Source: Peptoclostridium acidaminophilum DSM 3953
GTDB taxonomy: Bacteria; Bacillota; Clostridia; Peptostreptococcales; Peptostreptococcaceae
Reading direction: 5' to 3'
Length of the DNA stretch: 64,000 nucleotides
Assembly (NCBI RefSeq): GCF_000597865.1
Contig: NZ_CP007453.1
Coordinates: forward strand, 620,001 to 684,000
How positions within the stretch are numbered: the first letter of the stretch is position 1; each line of letters opens with the position of its first letter. The notes under the pieces were generated by a model that was not told the DNA's origin, did no database searches, and saw only the letters and a program-made list of their open reading frames with translations. Positions 34,103 through 42,336 of the stretch are shown one piece after another. The translations under genes were made by a program, and so were the position numbers.

Positions 34103-35260
34103 ATGAGTGTAATCGTCGGACTAGTAAACAGAAGAAACATATCATTGCTTGTGGCAATCAAAAAGCTTAATCCAAGCGGAGTATATCTTATACACTCCGG
34201 CAGCAAACGCGACATGTACGATCTTGCTGACATAAGCGAGTTCTTAAACAACACATATCCAAAGCTTATCATAAAAGACAGGCGTGTTGACTGTTACAGC
34301 TGCAGCGCAATCGTTGATACTCTCGAGCAAATAGCGCGAGTAGAAAAAGGCGATATCGTCTTGGACCTGTCAAACGGGCATCCTGTGGCCATAGCCTTCC
34401 TCAAGGAAGCTTCTCACAGGAAATACCCGGTGTTCATATTCTCCGAAAGGGACAACCGGGCTGTAATGATAGAAAACGGGTCGTGCAGCGAGCTGACTCT
34501 CAAGGAAGTGAGCTTCGAGGTTGAGGATTTCATTGAGAGCGGCGGAGGCATAGTCTATCACAAGTCTACCGCCATGTTCGACAGCGAAGAGATAGCCGGC
34601 ATACTTTCCTGGCAGGTTCAAAATTATCCAAAGTGGCTCCGGATAAACAGAATAATCAAAGACAAGGCGTTGCTTAAGACATTTGGCGAGAACGAGCGCG
34701 AAACTCGTGTGCTATTAGACATGAAAAACCTCAACCCAAAGAATAAAAGTTTGCTCCTTGAATATATATACGCCCTTCACAGATTCAAGCTCATAAAAAT
34801 GGACAAGCAGGGCAAATCAAGATATTTTCTGAACTTCAAGTCTCTTGATTTCAAGCACTATGTCATGACATACGGCTCATGGCTTGAAGCCCTGACTTAT
34901 AGTGTTGTAAAGCACTTGAAAGTAATGGATGACATAGAAAGCGGAGTTACACTTCTTTGGGACAAATCCGACAATCCATTAAGCAATGAAATAGATGTCA
35001 TGGCAGCTTTCAAAGGCCGCCTCGTGGCAATATCCTGCAAGGATTCGCAAAGATACGATGAGAATACGCTTCACGAGCTCGAGCTGCAAGCCTATAAACT
35101 GGGCGGTACATCTGCCATAAAGATACTCGTAGCAACTTCACTGCCTAACAAGAAGATGGTTGTGGAAAGGGCTAACCACATGAATATTCATCTTATTGTA
35201 TTCGACGGGAATCTCAATATGTTCTACAAAAAATTCAAGCAGCTGTTTGCAAAGATGTAG
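34103..35260 (+). CDS. Card1-like CARF nuclease (DUF1887), orphan
   Basis: Cytoplasmic protein of 385 residues in the Card1/DUF1887 family. Residues 1-150 form a CARF-type Rossmann domain (DIVLDLSNGHPVAIAFLKEA is the ligand-pocket region), 190-250 a winged-helix linker, and 255-385 a PD-(D/E)xK nuclease: WLE (Glu262), NEIDV (Asp298), ISCK (Lys313). In characterised Card1 the motif reads E-x-K; here the Glu place is Ser311, so metal binding may use Glu262 or Glu296. Known relatives cut DNA and RNA when cyclic tetra-adenylate, made by type III CRISPR, binds the CARF part. No CRISPR array or Cas gene lies in this window. It follows the channel gene on the same strand, with its own ribosome site. 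Confidence 0.88.
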   Translation: MSVIVGLVNRRNISLLVAIKKLNPSGVYLIHSGSKRDMYDLADISEFLNNTYPKLIIKDRRVDCYSCSAIVDTLEQIARVEKGDIVLDLSNGHPVAIAFLKEASHRKYPVFIFSERDNRAVMIENGSCSELTLKEVSFEVEDFIESGGGIVYHKSTAMFDSEEIAGILSWQVQNYPKWLRINRIIKDKALLKTFGENERETRVLLDMKNLNPKNKSLLLEYIYALHRFKLIKMDKQGKSRYFLNFKSLDFKHYVMTYGSWLEALTYSVVKHLKVMDDIESGVTLLWDKSDNPLSNEIDVMAAFKGRLVAISCKDSQRYDENTLHELELQAYKLGGTSAIKILVATSLPNKKMVVERANHMNIHLIVFDGNLNMFYKKFKQLFAKM

Positions 35261-35293
35261 ACTGCTAAAGACTCATGTTCACAAGAAATAGTT

Positions 35294-35330
35294 GAGGCGG
35301 CTTCTGTTATACAGAAACCGCCTCTTTTTT
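35294..35330 (+). terminator. Terminator after the Card1-like gene
   Basis: GAGGCGGcTTCTG / CAGAAaCCGCCTC stem followed by TTTTTT; marks the end of the VOC-remnant/channel/Card1 unit. Confidence 0.85.
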
Positions 35331-35475
35331 CCATCACAAAAATCGAGCTCATCCATATTCCGCATCAAGCATTCTGTCTTATTACGACTTATGATTTTGG
35401 AGGATTGACTTGTCAGCTGGCTTGCATTATCATAAATATAAAACATATATGATTGGTATGTATTGGAGGCCTATT

Positions 35476-35922
35476 ATGAAGATTTCATCTAAGGGAAGAT
35501 ACGGGCTTGCCGTTATGGTTTCCCTGGCGCAGGTTGCCAACAGCGGCGAATATGTTTCTATTATAAGCATAGCTGAAAGACTCGGAATTTCTAAAATATA
35601 TCTCGAGCAGGTTTTTTCTCTCCTAAAAAGAGCCGAGCTTGTGAACTCCGTAAAGGGGGCCCAGGGAGGATACCAGCTTTCTAAAGCTCCCGACATGATA
35701 ACAGCCGGCGACGTACTGCACGCCACCGAGCATAGCCTGTTCGAAAAGACAGACAGCTCCATTTCCAGCGGCCCAGTTGAAATAGAAAAGGCCATGGAGG
35801 CATCAGTCTGGAACAAGCTCGACAGCGCGATCGCCAAGGCGCTCGACAGCGTGACGCTTTCTGACCTGGTGGGCGAAGCAGAGAGGCACAAGGGCGACAA
35901 TTACCTAATGTTCTACATATAG
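35476..35922 (+). CDS. Rrf2-family transcriptional regulator without Fe-S cysteines
   Basis: Winged-helix repressor of 148 residues. The N-terminal KISSKGRYGLAVMVSLA, the recognition helix RLGISKIYLEQVFSLLKRA and the wing GAQGGYQLS are diagnostic for Rrf2. IscR- and NsrR-type cluster cysteines are missing; the protein has no Cys at all, like CymR, which senses O-acetylserine with CysK. It probably reads a small metabolite or protein partner rather than an Fe-S cluster. ATG at 35476 has TTGGAGG seven bases upstream. It follows the Card1 terminator, so it is a separate unit; target genes are not evident. Confidence 0.88.
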   Translation: MKISSKGRYGLAVMVSLAQVANSGEYVSIISIAERLGISKIYLEQVFSLLKRAELVNSVKGAQGGYQLSKAPDMITAGDVLHATEHSLFEKTDSSISSGPVEIEKAMEASVWNKLDSAIAKALDSVTLSDLVGEAERHKGDNYLMFYI

Positions 35923-35937
35923 TGAGAGCTCTAAAAA

Positions 35938-35996
35938 AGTGCGCAACGCTGCTGCCATTTGTTTTGACAGCCTCGTTGCGCACTCTATTATTTTTG
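35938..35996. terminator. Bidirectional terminator between Rrf2 and HD-domain genes
   Basis: Perfect 11-bp stem AGTGCGCAACG / CGTTGCGCACT; A-run before and T-rich run after serve both converging genes. Confidence 0.75.
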
Positions 35997-36028
35997 CCGA
36001 CCTCGCTCTGCACCGCATTATTGCAATG

Positions 36029-36598
36029 CTATTTCAATCCTATCTCTTCGGCCACTTCCCTCATGCCAAGTATGGTATGGCTTATTGCATAGTCGATGTC
36101 CCATCCGAGCATCTCAAGTCCGCGCTCAATTACATCTCTTGAGACTCCTGCCGCAAAGCTTTGAGTCTTGTATTTCTTCTTTACGGACTTGAGCTCAAGG
36201 TCCATTACGCTCTTTGAAGGGCGCATTATTGCCGCAGCGTGTATCAGGCCGCAAAGCTCGTCTATTGCATAGAGCACCTTCTCCATTGTGTGCTCAGGCT
36301 CTATGTCAACGACGATGCCGTACCCGTGGCTTGCCGTGGCGTGTATGTATTCCTCGTCTATGTTCCTCTCCCTGAGTATCTCCTGGAGCTTTACGCAATG
36401 CTCTTCAGGATACATCTCGTAGTCAAGATCATGCAGCAGCCCAACCACGCCCCACTTGTCCACGTCTTCCTCTCCCAAGAGTCTTGCAAAATATCTCATT
36501 ACGCCCTCAACAGTAAGCGCATGCTTTAAGAGATAATCAGTCTTGGTAAATTCATTCAGCAGCTCCCAGGCCTGCTGCCTGTTCGGTTTTATTGACAT
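36029..36598 (-). CDS. HD-domain phosphohydrolase-like protein
   Basis: Cytoplasmic metal-dependent phosphohydrolase candidate of 189 residues. HD-fold ligands are visible: LLKHALTVEGVM (first His), GLLHDLDYE (His-Asp pair), HATASHG (third His region) and AIDELCGLI (final Asp). The compact single-domain form matches clostridial hydrolases annotated only as HD family. Substrate (nucleotide or other phosphate monoester) unknown. GGGGGAA precedes the ATG. Confidence 0.85.
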   Translation of the reverse strand: MSIKPNRQQAWELLNEFTKTDYLLKHALTVEGVMRYFARLLGEEDVDKWGVVGLLHDLDYEMYPEEHCVKLQEILRERNIDEEYIHATASHGYGIVVDIEPEHTMEKVLYAIDELCGLIHAAAIMRPSKSVMDLELKSVKKKYKTQSFAAGVSRDVIERGLEMLGWDIDYAISHTILGMREVAEEIGLK

Positions 36599-36808
36599 TG
36601 CGCATTCCCCCAGTTTGTTTTTTCCATTCTAAACATATAAGTCATATATGTTTAGTTCCTTAGGATGTATTATATTCACTACCTGCATGCTTGTCAATGC
36701 CAGAGCAGTCTAGCTTAATTTGCAAAAAAGTACTGCCTCTTATGACTCGATGATCATATAGAGACAGCCCTTTTAATAAGAAAATGCTATTATGCAATTT
36801 TTGTCGGT

Positions 36809-37369
36809 CTATTTCTGTCCGTCCGGCAATTCCACTGAAATAGCGCCGTTATCGCCTATTTTGTATTCCGTCCTAAATATCTCGCCTATGAACTCAACCG
36901 GAACATAGGTTGCAGAATCATAGAGCACCGGCGCGCTTTTAAGCTGCATCGGAGCCATTTTGGCAAAGAAATAGCTGTTCTTACCTATTGTAACAGTCGT
37001 CCACTGCGGCCCCCTTACAATCTCTATAGGCTTGTCGTTGCCGCTCCATTTAAGTTCATACCCCAGCTTCTCGGCCACCGCCCTTAGCGGTATCATTATA
37101 GTGCCATCTTCCTTTTTGATTGCCTTTGCAGAGAGCTCGTCGCCGCCCACGCTTATCGCTCCGGCTACTGTATAGGCTTCTGATGCATGCGAAGCCTCGC
37201 CGCCCTGCTCCGAAATGAGCATGGGCGTGTCAGCCTTGAGTATCATTGGCTTATTGGGGTCCAGCTTCGAGTAGTCCATGTTAGGATCATACATTGCGTG
37301 GGAAGCTGTAAGGCTCCCGAGTATCATGCAGGCTGCAAGCCCTGTCGTTATGCTTTTTTTGAAATTCAT
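36809..37369 (-). CDS. Exported stalk-domain (copper amine oxidase N-terminal-like) protein
   Basis: Secreted protein of 186 residues. The signal peptide (LAACMILGSLTASHA) lacks a lipobox. The rest is one copper-amine-oxidase-N-like stalk repeat pair: GTIMIPLRAVAEKLGYEL then KWSG, and SATYVPVEFIGEIFRTEY, the pattern found on many clostridial surface proteins. It has no catalytic part and may bind wall polymer or another surface protein. ATG at 37369 follows GGAGAAA; an upstream in-frame start adds 12 residues without merit. Confidence 0.82.
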   Translation of the reverse strand: MNFKKSITTGLAACMILGSLTASHAMYDPNMDYSKLDPNKPMILKADTPMLISEQGGEASHASEAYTVAGAISVGGDELSAKAIKKEDGTIMIPLRAVAEKLGYELKWSGNDKPIEIVRGPQWTTVTIGKNSYFFAKMAPMQLKSAPVLYDSATYVPVEFIGEIFRTEYKIGDNGAISVELPDGQK

Positions 37370-37481
37370 GTCAATTTCTCCTTTTTGAATATTTTTTGCC
37401 TTCATACATATAAGACTTGGGTATTTTGAAAAAGTTCCCCTGCCATCAAATTAAAACAGACCTGCCCACTTAGGCAATAAA

Positions 37482-37529
37482 AAAAGACCCTTGAGGTATG
37501 CACTTTAATGTGTTCCCAAAGGGTCTTTT
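37482..37529 (-). terminator. Terminator after the DUF1002 gene
   Basis: AAAAGACCCTT / AAGGGTCTTTT stem with a 26-base loop, T-run on the minus strand, 33 bases past the stop at 37563. Confidence 0.8.
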
Positions 37530-37562
37530 ATGATATATTCAGCTATTTATTTCCGGATAATT

Positions 37563-38414
37563 CTACCAGAACTTCAGCTTCGATATAAGACCGCTGAGCA
37601 TGTCGAGCACTTGCTGGAGCATATTCCTGGTCTCCTCGCTCTCTTCTATAAGCGTCTGGAGCTTGTCGCCCATGTTCTTAAGCTGGTTTGATATGTCGTT
37701 TATGTCTATGTCGAGCTTGCTTATTCTTTGCATTACGTCGATTATCTGATTTATCTGGTCTTCGGAAAGAGTCACGCCGTAGTGGTCTGCGACTTTTTGT
37801 ATTATAGTCCTTATGTCGTCAGGACTCGAGAGGTTGTTTTTTATAACCTCCTGCTTAATCTCGTTCATAAGCTTAACGGCATTGTCCTTGCCAAGTTCCT
37901 CTCCAAGCTCTCCAGTCGTTACCATCTCCCTGTTAGCCGCATCCTTGGCGTCAACGTCGAGCTTCTCTCCGGTGGCCTTCTCAAAACCCACCATTATGCC
38001 TGTAAGCGCAGCAGTTCCAGATACGCTGAAAGGAGCAGCCGCAACAACCTTCGCATCCTTGACTCCTGCCGTAGCAAGCGAGTTGGCTATCATGTCCTCT
38101 GTAACCCATGTAAGGTTCTTGACCATCACCTGAAGTCCGCTTCCCTCGCCCTGAGGCTCAACGTATGAACACGATATGGCCTTGCTTCCTATCATGGGTT
38201 CAGGCGCTATGCCGCTAAGATAGCTTCTCTCCTCGTCGTTAGTAACAGTTACAAACAGCGCGTCCTCCTCAGACACACCGAACACATCAAGCATCTTCTG
38301 CTTCTGCTGCTCTGAAAGGTCTGCTCCGATACTCACAGTCTTGAAGCTGTCCGCGCTTGCAAATATAGTCGTAAATGCAAGCATCAAAGCCGCAACCAAT
38401 GCCACTTTTTTCAT
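37563..38414 (-). CDS. DUF1002 family exported protein
   Basis: Secreted protein of 283 residues with a Sec signal ending FASA. The body matches DUF1002: SIGADLSEQQKQKMLDVFG near the start, ERSYLSGI, ISCSYVEPQGEGSGLQV, and SGTAALTGIMVGFEKATGE. A helical C-terminal tail with heptads (ISKLDIDINDISNQLKNM, about 225-270) may oligomerise. Homologues occur in clostridia and bacilli without a known role. It is next to a stalk-domain protein gene on the same strand, separated by a terminator. Confidence 0.85.
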   Translation of the reverse strand: MKKVALVAALMLAFTTIFASADSFKTVSIGADLSEQQKQKMLDVFGVSEEDALFVTVTNDEERSYLSGIAPEPMIGSKAISCSYVEPQGEGSGLQVMVKNLTWVTEDMIANSLATAGVKDAKVVAAAPFSVSGTAALTGIMVGFEKATGEKLDVDAKDAANREMVTTGELGEELGKDNAVKLMNEIKQEVIKNNLSSPDDIRTIIQKVADHYGVTLSEDQINQIIDVMQRISKLDIDINDISNQLKNMGDKLQTLIEESEETRNMLQQVLDMLSGLISKLKFW

Positions 38415-38542
38415 ATTTTCATCTCCCTGTTTACTCTGCTTTTAAAAATTTAATTCAATATAGCTGTATGTTTTACAAATCTAATTATATTATTATTGCA
38501 AAATAAATCAATGCCTATAAATGGATCCACGGGCATCCAGCG

Positions 38543-38572
38543 CCGTCAAAACCTTGACGGGACTCGGTTTTG
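38543..38572 (+). promoter_or_regulatory. Two mutually exclusive hairpins in the DUF1002-EamA intergenic region
   Basis: CCGTCAA/TTGACGG (38543-38549 with 38554-38560) and CAAAACC/GGTTTTG (38547-38553 with 38566-38572) share bases, so only one can form at a time; the second is followed by TCTGTTTTATT. Such exchange is typical of attenuators, but the stretch lies upstream of the candidate EamA promoter, so it may simply be two overlapping palindromes. Otherwise the 360-bp gap holds nothing recognised. Confidence 0.35.
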
Positions 38573-38667
38573 TCTGTTTTATTCGAAAGATTAAAAAATG
38601 ATTAAATCAGCCTGACCTGCTTTATGATTTTCAGAATATTCTCTAGAATCATCTTAATTCTATTTAC

Positions 38668-38696
38668 TTGAACATTTTTTTCCGTTAAAATATAAA
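38668..38696 (+). promoter_or_regulatory. Sigma-A-type promoter candidate for the EamA gene
   Basis: TTGAAC, 17 bases, TATAAA, about 80 bases before the ATG at 38776. Confidence 0.5.
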
Positions 38697-38775
38697 TAAT
38701 TTCTCAAGCAGGCATGCACTATTGAAAATATAAACAACCGAGGCTGAATGCTTGTATTTCAAAGGGGTGAAATGC

Positions 38776-39687
38776 ATGAACAATAAAATAAGGGTGGTAA
38801 TCTCCATGCTCATCTGGGGCAGTATAGGGCTTCTTGTGAGGGGAATAAATCTTCCTTCCATGGGGATAGCGTTCCTTCGCGCTGTTACCGCCAGCGCATT
38901 CTTAGGTGTGCTTGGCATATGGATGCTCAACAAAGATTCAAAAGCGGCCATAAAAAGCAACATAAAACCACTTATGATTACTGGTCTTGCCATGGGCTTC
39001 AACTGGCTCTTTCTATTCCAGGCCTACAAATACACTACAATTTCAAACGCCACACTAAGCTACTATTTTGCTCCAGTTTTCATCGCAGTGCTTTCTCCGC
39101 TTGTGCTCGGTGAAAAATTTACAGCAAAGAAGATTTCAAGCGTATTTGCGGCAATGCTTGGACTTTACCTTATACTCTCGTCCCAATCTGCACAACCAGT
39201 CGAGACAGGCTTCAACCACATGCTCGGGATCGCCTACGGCCTTGCAGGAGCGGCTTTCTATGCAGTCATAATACTCACAAGCAAGCGCATGAAGGGTATC
39301 AGCGGCTTTGAGACGTCGCTCGTGCAGCTTGCAACTGCAGCCATTGTGATGCTGCCTGTTACACTCATAAATGTAGGCGCCGGGGCAATACTTGGCATGG
39401 ACATGACTTCATGGCTGCTCATACTGACACTCGGCATACTCCACACCGGCATTGCCTACGCCAACTACTTCTCTGCCATTAGGGACATCGACGGGCAGAG
39501 CATAGCTGTACTAAGCTACATAGACCCCATATCAGCAGTGGTGCTTGCAAGCATGGTTTTCGGCGAGGTGATGACGCTCCAGCAGATTCTTGGAGGCCTT
39601 TTGATACTAGGCTCAACGCTTTTCAGCCAGCTTGACTCCTTCCCGCGCCTGAAGCTGGGGTTTTCGAAAAATAAAAACGCGGCATAG
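38776..39687 (+). CDS. EamA-family drug/metabolite transporter (DMT)
   Basis: Ten-helix carrier of 303 residues made of two EamA repeats (about 5-135 and 150-290). Typical features are the start RVVISMLIWGSIGLLVRG, the end of repeat one SYYFAPVFIAVLSPLVLGEK, and in repeat two ALSYIDPISAVVLASMVFGE. Exporters of this family move amino acids or other metabolites out of the cell; the cargo is not predictable. AAGGGGTGAAATGC precedes the ATG. Single gene with its own promoter and terminator. Confidence 0.9.
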   Translation: MNNKIRVVISMLIWGSIGLLVRGINLPSMGIAFLRAVTASAFLGVLGIWMLNKDSKAAIKSNIKPLMITGLAMGFNWLFLFQAYKYTTISNATLSYYFAPVFIAVLSPLVLGEKFTAKKISSVFAAMLGLYLILSSQSAQPVETGFNHMLGIAYGLAGAAFYAVIILTSKRMKGISGFETSLVQLATAAIVMLPVTLINVGAGAILGMDMTSWLLILTLGILHTGIAYANYFSAIRDIDGQSIAVLSYIDPISAVVLASMVFGEVMTLQQILGGLLILGSTLFSQLDSFPRLKLGFSKNKNAA

Positions 39688-39727
39688 CGCTCTGCAGCAT
39701 TCTCTGCTGCTAGCAATATGCAACTTT

Positions 39728-39772
39728 AAAAGGGATATACATTCTGAATCGCAGAATGTATATCCCTTTTTT
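39728..39772. terminator. Bidirectional terminator between EamA and chemoreceptor genes
   Basis: Perfect 19-bp stem from AAAAGGGATATACATTCTG with loop AATCG; T-runs on both strands. Confidence 0.9.
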
Positions 39773-39808
39773 ATAAATCAAATATGAAATTAATTCAATT
39801 GCTTCGAA

Positions 39809-41827
39809 TTAGTCTATCTTGAATTTTTCAACAGCCCTAAGCAGTTCCCCTGAAAGCTTCTCAAGATCGCTTGAATGGCTTGAAAGCTGCTGCATTGATG
39901 CTAGCTGTTCCTCTGTGGCAGCCGACACCTCCTCAGTAGCTGCAGAAGACTCTTCTGCGGCCGAGGCTATGTTGTTCACCACGACCACTATCCCGTCCTT
40001 GGCTGCTATCATTTCGCCGCTGTCCTTTTTTATCTTGTTTGCATTTTGCCCTAGCAGATCTATCGATTCCGATATCTCCTTGAAAATCGAGTTCGTCTGC
40101 TCAACAGCTTCCGACTGCTCTTCAACCACTGCATACGCCTTGTCCATTGCGCCAACAGCAAGCGCAGTCTTGCTCTGGATAACCTCTATTATCTCCTTTA
40201 TCTTCTCTGCGGAATTTGAGGACTCCTCGGCAAGCTTTCTTACCTCCTCAGCAACTACGGCAAAGCCCTTGCCGTGTTCTCCGGCTCTTGCCGCCTCTAT
40301 GTTGGCATTCAGGGCCAGCAGGTTTGTCTGTGAGGATATTGCTGTGATGGTTTCAACTATTATCCCTATGCCTTCGGCATTCTTGGCCACCTCTGTAACT
40401 ATATCGTTTACCTCTTCTGTTGAATTCTTGCTTTCAGCGCTTTTTTGTTCAAGCTGACTTACTATTTCAAAACCCTTTTTTGTAAGCTCATTAGCCGATT
40501 CAGAAGCAGACTTTATGCTGTTGGACTCACTTGACACCTTGTCTATTATGATGGCTATCTCCTCGACGTTCTTTGAACCCCTTTGCGTGTCGGTAGCCTG
40601 TGATTCCGCTCCCCTTGAAATCTCCTCTATTGTCCTCGCGACAGAATCCGCCGCCTCAGCCGACTGATTCGATATATCTGAGAGAGTAGATGCCGATTCA
40701 CTGACAGTCCGAGCTGACAGCCTGACGTTGTGCAAAAGTTCGCGCAGGTTCAACTGCAGCATACCCACCGCCTTGGCAAGCTCTCCGAATTCATCACCTC
40801 TGCTGATGTAAGAATCTTCAACCTTGTCTGTAAAATCGCCTTCAGCTATAGTCTTGATGTAGGAAACACCCTTGTTGAGGGGCACAGCTATCATTCTGGC
40901 TATGTAAAGAGCAATAATGATTGCGATTATGGTACCTATAGCTACACTTGCCATCGTCGATTTTTTCAGGATATCAGTATCCGCAAGAAGCTCAGCTTCC
41001 TCCATTGCAGCCGCAAGCTTCCAGCCGGTTCTTTCATTTGTCGCAAATGACATGAATTTGTCTTCCTCATTATACTTATATTCCAAAAATCCGGTGTTAC
41101 CAGATTCTATTTTTTCCCAAAGTCCCAATTCTTCCAGCAGCGGTGTTCCTACTAGCTTTTCATTTTTGTGGACCATCGCGATTCCGTCTGCGTCTGAGAG
41201 AATTATGTATCCGTCCCTGCCTATATTTGTACTGCTTATTACGTCTGAAAGGACTGAAATGTCGATGTCTATTCCAAGTACCCCGACTATTTCACCCGTA
41301 TCATTTTTAACAGCCTTTGCAAGAGTGACTATCTTCTTGCCCGTAGTAGCATCATCATACGGCGCTGTCCATACTGACCTCTCCGGATTAGCCATTGCGT
41401 CCTTATACCATCCTCTTTCCGTTGGATCGTAACCTTCAGGCAGATCCTGGAGGGGGAACATGTGTATCTGCTTGTTTGCCTCGCCAAAATATGTATTCAT
41501 TATGTTGGGATTGCTCTCGAGTACACTGATTAGAGCCTCGTCCCCTGCTGCAGGATTGTAGCTTTGAATCGATGAATTAACCTCCAGACTGTTGATTTCA
41601 GCTTCGAATACGCCTAGAAACTGATCTACATACTTTTCAGTTTCACTTATAGTCTGCTGCGTGGTCATGGCAAGCTTGTCATTCAATAAGCTAAATGCAG
41701 CCTTGTAAGAAAATATACCGAAGACGCTAAGCTGGGCAACTATGGATATTAAAATAATTGCTATTAGCTTGTTTCTAATACTGCCCTTAATTAGCTTGGC
41801 CTTGCTGATGTCCTTAACCTTTTCCAA
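39809..41827 (-). CDS. Methyl-accepting chemotaxis protein with extracellular Cache domain
   Basis: Transmembrane chemoreceptor of 672 residues. TM1 is at about 20-40, a double-Cache sensor fills about 45-285 (ERGWYKDAMANPERSVWTAPY, GVLGIDIDISVLSDVIS), TM2 at about 290-315, then HAMP, and the signalling hairpin with tip region AARAGEHGKGFAVVAEEVRKL cut by one helix turn. The end has SSAATEEVSAATEEQLASM, a methylation site helix, and lacks a CheR-binding pentapeptide. Such Cache sensors bind amino acids or carboxylates outside the cell. Start TTG 41827 has AGGAGG eight bases upstream. Confidence 0.93.
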   Translation of the reverse strand: MEKVKDISKAKLIKGSIRNKLIAIILISIVAQLSVFGIFSYKAAFSLLNDKLAMTTQQTISETEKYVDQFLGVFEAEINSLEVNSSIQSYNPAAGDEALISVLESNPNIMNTYFGEANKQIHMFPLQDLPEGYDPTERGWYKDAMANPERSVWTAPYDDATTGKKIVTLAKAVKNDTGEIVGVLGIDIDISVLSDVISSTNIGRDGYIILSDADGIAMVHKNEKLVGTPLLEELGLWEKIESGNTGFLEYKYNEEDKFMSFATNERTGWKLAAAMEEAELLADTDILKKSTMASVAIGTIIAIIIALYIARMIAVPLNKGVSYIKTIAEGDFTDKVEDSYISRGDEFGELAKAVGMLQLNLRELLHNVRLSARTVSESASTLSDISNQSAEAADSVARTIEEISRGAESQATDTQRGSKNVEEIAIIIDKVSSESNSIKSASESANELTKKGFEIVSQLEQKSAESKNSTEEVNDIVTEVAKNAEGIGIIVETITAISSQTNLLALNANIEAARAGEHGKGFAVVAEEVRKLAEESSNSAEKIKEIIEVIQSKTALAVGAMDKAYAVVEEQSEAVEQTNSIFKEISESIDLLGQNANKIKKDSGEMIAAKDGIVVVVNNIASAAEESSAATEEVSAATEEQLASMQQLSSHSSDLEKLSGELLRAVEKFKID

Positions 41828-41988
41828 AATTGTTTCCTCCTATTTTTGAATTTTCTGAATTGGAATATACCTTACAATAATATCATAATTGTCGCGATTG
41901 TGGCTATTAATTGGCAGCGAATTAATTTCAAAAAGCAGTGCATCATCGCGAGCAGTATATGATATAATATTATTCGTGGAGGTGTGCT

Positions 41989-42273
41989 ATGGAAAACAGC
42001 AAACTTTTTGAATTGATGGAAAAGATGTACGGCGAGATGCAGGCAATGAGTGCACGACTCGAGTCTGAAATACATGAAATCAAGGCAAATATGGCTACAA
42101 AACAGGATATAGCCAGGCTTGAAGATAAGATGGATGACAACGACAAGGCTCTCTACGATGGCTATACGCAAACCTACGAGGGCATCTGCGAAGTAAGAGA
42201 AAATCTCGAAATACTCACAGACAGAGTTGAAAACCAGGAGATAAAGCTGCAGATACTAAAGGCAGTGAAATAA
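41989..42273 (+). CDS. Small coiled-coil protein (94 residues)
   Basis: Soluble, strongly helical protein with continuous heptads from residue 5 (LFELMEKMYGEMQAMSARL, ESEIHEIKANM) to the end (LEILTDRVENQEIKLQIL). It is a recurrent type of clostridial small protein with no known role. GGAGGTGTGCT precedes the ATG. It stands between a chemoreceptor gene (divergent) and an esterase gene, with its own terminator after it. Confidence 0.75.
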   Translation: MENSKLFELMEKMYGEMQAMSARLESEIHEIKANMATKQDIARLEDKMDDNDKALYDGYTQTYEGICEVRENLEILTDRVENQEIKLQILKAVK

Positions 42274-42274
42274 C

Positions 42275-42318
42275 AAAGCCCCAAGGCGCATTGACTAAGC
42301 CTCAGGGCTTTTCTTTTT
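42275..42318 (+). terminator. Terminator after the small coiled-coil gene
   Basis: AAAGCCC / GGGCTTT stem with an inner GC pair, followed by TTCTTTTT; directly after the stop. Confidence 0.75.
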
Positions 42319-42336
42319 AATGGAGGGTGACTTTCA

